In this document: in pieces, positions 13,281 through 15,909 of the stretch | Position numbering within the stretch: the stretch's first letter is position 1 | Layout of the letters: each line of letters begins with the position of its first letter | Source of the DNA: Chrysochromulina parva | Taxonomy: Eukaryota > Haptophyta > Prymnesiales > Chrysochromulinaceae | DNA: 15,909 bases | NCBI GenBank assembly: GCA_002887195.1 | Contig: PJAB01001259.1 | Location: 1 to 15,909, forward strand | Direction of reading: 5' to 3' | Translations under genes and position numbers: made by a program | Notes under the pieces: generated by a model | Seen by the model: only the letters and a program-made list of their open reading frames with translations | What the model was told of the DNA's origin: nothing | The model's database searches: none

Positions 13281-15909
13281 ATGCCGCCAGCCACCGCCCC
13301 TGGCGCTCACGACGCCGGCATCGATTACGGCGAGATCGCTGCGGATATCGCGGCCGACAACATGGCAGCTCACATCGCTGCCGTGGCGGACCAAGAGATG
13401 GCGGCCTATCACCCCGCGTCGGAGCTCCACAGGAGGCCCGCGGAGTTCTGCAGCGGAGTTCCGCACAAGGGGGAACCTTGGCTCATGTCCTCATCTGTAC
13501 CTCACTGGCAGCGCGGCGTGGTGGCAATTGGTGTGCGGAAGAGCCTTGCACCCGATGATAATGCTCTCATTGGTAGCGGCTGGATAGTTGATCTGGATCG
13601 TGGGCTCTTGTGCACCTGCGCCCACGTCGCTATCGATTGTTTCCACGCATCGCCTTTGGACCCGAAGGATCACGGCCTTGCCATTGGCGTCGGCATCGGT
13701 GAGAGAGTGCGTTGGGTTCGACGCGCAAAGCTGCTGCTTGTTAGCCAGCCGCCTCTCGAGCCCAGGTATCCCCACCCGATCCCATCGACCTGGTCTGCTG
13801 CTGCCGAAGCCCGAGAGATGATCGTGTACAACGACGAGAGGATCGACCTTGCCGTTCTCCAGCTGTGTGAGTGGACGGGTGGGCCGCTCCAAGGGCTCGC
13901 GTCTGAGCTTCCATGGCATCGAGACGGCGAGCCTGCTGGCGCACTGCCTCTGGGCCGCACGTCAGAACCTGAGCTTGTCGAGGGCCACGAACTCGTGCTG
14001 CTTGGGTACGGGCAGGGCAGCCACCAGGGAGGAAATGATATGGGCTTCGGTGCTGAGCGCACGTCCACCACTTGTCGTGGACACTACGCTGGCCGCTTCG
14101 AGAAAGACATTTCTGGAGCTTGGCTCAAATTGGGGGTGACGATCTACTCGGGACACAGCGGCGGGCCGGTCGTCAACGCATCGAGCGGGGCTGTGGTCGG
14201 CTGGGCGGTGCACAGTGTTCGGGGGGACTTGGGGCCAAATGGCAAGGCACGGCCCATTGAGGCTCTGGAGAAGCCCTTGAGGGCGGTCCTCGATCACATC
14301 CAGTGCGAGCCCATCGGACAACCTGCTCGCGAACGTCTCCGAGGGCAGCTGGAGAGCCGCCCCATGCACAACGCGGAGCAAGTATTGGCGGCTCGGGATG
14401 AGGCACGCGCAGCAGCGGCCGAGGCGCGCAGGCACGAGCAAGATGCGGCTCTGCATACCATGGGCGCGAAGGCTGCCGCAGTCGATGCGACTAGCTCTGC
14501 CGATAGGGCCACCTGTGCCGCATCGGCTGCGAGCTCGAGTGCAGTTGATGTGCAGCAGGCGGCGGAAACCATCAAGCTGGCGGCATCAGAGAGCTGGAAG
14601 GCACAACAGCGTCAGGCTGTGCTCGCGTCCATCGACATGCAGGCAGCCGCTCTGAAGCAGTACTTGCTGCAGCAATCCATGGCGACGTATCACCTGCCAA
14701 CTCCCGTCGACATGCCTGGAGCCCAGCCGATTACGAAGCACCGGCTGTCTCAAGCTATGTTACTCCATAACACCCCCGGCACCGGCGCCAGCACCAGCAC
14801 CGACGGCACCAGCACCACGTTGACATCGCCGTCGATGATACCGCATGAGATGATCACGCTGTGCATTGAAGGAGACATCTCCGCGTTTGACGATGCGCGC
14901 GTACTGAGGCTGCGTAAAGTGCTGGCCTTGCTGTTGGATGACGAGATCTGCAATGGTGATTATCAACTCGTACAGATCGAGCTCAACCATCCTGGAAGGA
15001 AGCGGATGGCGCGGGTGGGCACCCGCAACTGCCAGATAAAAATCGCGATCAGCCCGTCGCTTCGGGATGATAGTATGGTCGTCACCCTTGGCTCCGAGAC
15101 ACCAAGTGATAGCAGCAGCACCTCGTCCGTCGAGGACATCATCGAGGCCAAAGTGAAGGAGCTGACAGAGTCAAGCGTCTGGCCTTCTGGTGTCGGTGTG
15201 GATGACATCTACCCGGTGTGGAAGCGTGGCGGGTCGGTCCTGCTCGTGCTGCTGATGCATCCAGTTGCGGCGCATGCGCTCTTTCAGCTCGCGCGGCAGC
15301 GTTGCGCACCGCTCCTAGACGAGGGCATTCGGTGCTGCAAGCTCGGAGACCATGTAGCACGGCTAGATGATCGAGATGGCATCGAGGACTGCGTGCGCAA
15401 GACGCACGACGCGGCGACAGAGGCATTGCAAGACGGCGCTGGGGCGCTGGCCAGCCCTGTGCCGAGTCAGGCCGAGCTCGCATGGCTTGAGCATTCTGAG
15501 TCAGGTGTGCGTTCGGCCGCGGTCTCGGCTCTTGGCAAGCTGGATGCGGCGACGCTCGCTCCGCACGCGCCCGCGATCGTCGCAAGGCTCGAGCACTCCG
15601 ATTGGCGTGTGCGTAGGGAGGCGGTCTCGACTCTTGGCAAGCTGGATGCGGCGACGCTCGCTCAGCACGCGCCCGCGATCCTCGCAAGGCTCGAGGACTC
15701 CGATTCCGATGTGCGTTCGGCGGCGGTCTCGACTCTTGGCAAGCTGGATGCGGCGACGCTCGCTCAGCACGCGCCCGCGATCGTCGCAAGGCTCGAGCAC
15801 TCCGATATGGGTGTGCGTAGGGCGGCGGTCTCGACTCTTGGCAAGCTGGATGCGGCGAGGCTCGCTCAGCACGCGCCCGCGCTCCTCGCAAGGCTCGAGG
15901 ACTCCGATA
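13281..15909 (+). CDS. Trypsin-like serine peptidase fused to an alpha/beta module and HEAT repeats (3' end beyond window)
   Basis: From the ATG at 13281 the frame stays open for 876 codons to the right edge. Residues about 70-335 form a chymotrypsin-fold peptidase: IGSGWIV near 98, His115 in CTCAHVAIDC, Asp189 in ERIDLAVLQL, Ser293 in YSGHSGGPVVN, so the triad is intact. Residues about 350-480 are Ala/Gln/Arg-rich and probably helical, followed by a Gly/Ser/Thr linker (TPGTGASTSTDGTSTT). Residues about 519-675 look like an alpha/beta module (MITLCIEGDISAFDD, a leucine-rich helix, QIELNHPGR, then GGSVLLVLLMHP and a helix). From residue 736 come 34-residue HEAT repeats. No signal peptide is seen. 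The layout suggests a cytosolic protease with a protein-binding scaffold; substrate and trigger are unknown. The spacing from uxuA is 158 nt on the same strand. Confidence 0.85.
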   Translation, partial: MPPATAPGAHDAGIDYGEIAADIAADNMAAHIAAVADQEMAAYHPASELHRRPAEFCSGVPHKGEPWLMSSSVPHWQRGVVAIGVRKSLAPDDNALIGSGWIVDLDRGLLCTCAHVAIDCFHASPLDPKDHGLAIGVGIGERVRWVRRAKLLLVSQPPLEPRYPHPIPSTWSAAAEAREMIVYNDERIDLAVLQLCEWTGGPLQGLASELPWHRDGEPAGALPLGRTSEPELVEGHELVLLGYGQGSHQGGNDMGFGAERTSTTCRGHYAGRFEKDISGAWLKLGVTIYSGHSGGPVVNASSGAVVGWAVHSVRGDLGPNGKARPIEALEKPLRAVLDHIQCEPIGQPARERLRGQLESRPMHNAEQVLAARDEARAAAAEARRHEQDAALHTMGAKAAAVDATSSADRATCAASAASSSAVDVQQAAETIKLAASESWKAQQRQAVLASIDMQAAALKQYLLQQSMATYHLPTPVDMPGAQPITKHRLSQAMLLHNTPGTGASTSTDGTSTTLTSPSMIPHEMITLCIEGDISAFDDARVLRLRKVLALLLDDEICNGDYQLVQIELNHPGRKRMARVGTRNCQIKIAISPSLRDDSMVVTLGSETPSDSSSTSSVEDIIEAKVKELTESSVWPSGVGVDDIYPVWKRGGSVLLVLLMHPVAAHALFQLARQRCAPLLDEGIRCCKLGDHVARLDDRDGIEDCVRKTHDAATEALQDGAGALASPVPSQAELAWLEHSESGVRSAAVSALGKLDAATLAPHAPAIVARLEHSDWRVRREAVSTLGKLDAATLAQHAPAILARLEDSDSDVRSAAVSTLGKLDAATLAQHAPAIVARLEHSDMGVRRAAVSTLGKLDAARLAQHAPALLARLEDSD
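15486..15909 (+). repeat. HEAT-repeat array, 102-nt units (four complete plus start of a fifth)
   Basis: Units start at 15486, 15588, 15690, 15792 and 15894, each encoding 34 residues of the form LExSDxxVRxxAVSTLGKLD followed by AATLAQHAPAIxAR. Conserved Val-Arg, Leu-Gly-Lys-Leu and His-Ala-Pro positions mark the two helices. Units 2-4 are nearly identical in DNA; changes concentrate in the residues around SDxxVR, the exposed first-helix segment. The array continues past the window edge. Confidence 0.93.

Noticed and set aside
15139..15891. Minus-strand repetitive frames (RARAERASPHPACQESRPPP-type) across the HEAT array
   Set aside because: Antisense readings of the 102-nt tandem repeat; the plus-strand frame encodes proper HEAT repeats continuous with the peptidase.
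15486..15909. 102-nt tandem array as a CRISPR or satellite
   Set aside because: No alternating unique spacers, and the unit is a multiple of three that encodes HEAT helices in frame.

Overview
The window looks like nuclear DNA of a GC-rich unicellular eukaryotic alga, most likely a haptophyte. This rests on spliceosomal GT-AG introns, eukaryote-only families (UTP21/WDR36, FAM98), simple-repeat tracts inside coding sequence, tandem AP2-type repeats (NETGFKGV / LGxFxTPEEAALWYAR) and a HEAT array of the LGKLDAATLAQHAPAI type. I associate the last two with haptophyte and related algal genomes from memory; no search was run. No rRNA, tRNA, CRISPR array or recognisable insertion sequence was seen.

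Layout, left to right. (1) The 5' end of a minus-strand SKP1/BTB-like gene runs off the left edge (1-134). (2) A complete three-exon UTP21/WDR36 gene, a 90S pre-ribosome WD40 protein, lies on the plus strand (677-4607). (3) A 659-nt gap carries repeats and hairpins. (4) A single-exon 2H phosphoesterase lies on the minus strand (5267-5872). (5) A two-exon plus-strand gene encodes an unusual chain: Cys-rich N-terminus, acidic tract, Tudor-like, Tudor-knot, three and a half AP2-like repeats, coiled coil, C-terminal RING (6090-9581). (6) An 840-nt gap has short repeats and palindromes. (7) A FAM98-family gene with an Arg/Gly-rich tail lies on the minus strand (10422-11684). (8) A single-exon bacterial-type mannonate dehydratase UxuA lies on the plus strand (11809-13122). 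(9) A long plus-strand reading frame open to the right edge joins a trypsin-like serine peptidase with an intact triad, a helical linker, a possible alpha/beta module and a HEAT array (13281-15909+).

The first six genes alternate strand, giving three head-to-head pairs with short shared upstream regions (542, 217 and 124 nt) and two tail-to-tail gaps (659 and 840 nt). Functions are mixed: ribosome biogenesis, RNA processing (2H enzyme, FAM98), chromatin/ubiquitin-like architecture, uronate breakdown and a protease-sensor-like protein. Nothing suggests one operon or pathway.

The two most notable signals are the peptidase-HEAT protein, which resembles the build of conflict or stress-sensing proteins, and two short minisatellite introns flanked by direct repeats of exon sequence (13 bp and 7 bp), which look like recently gained introns.
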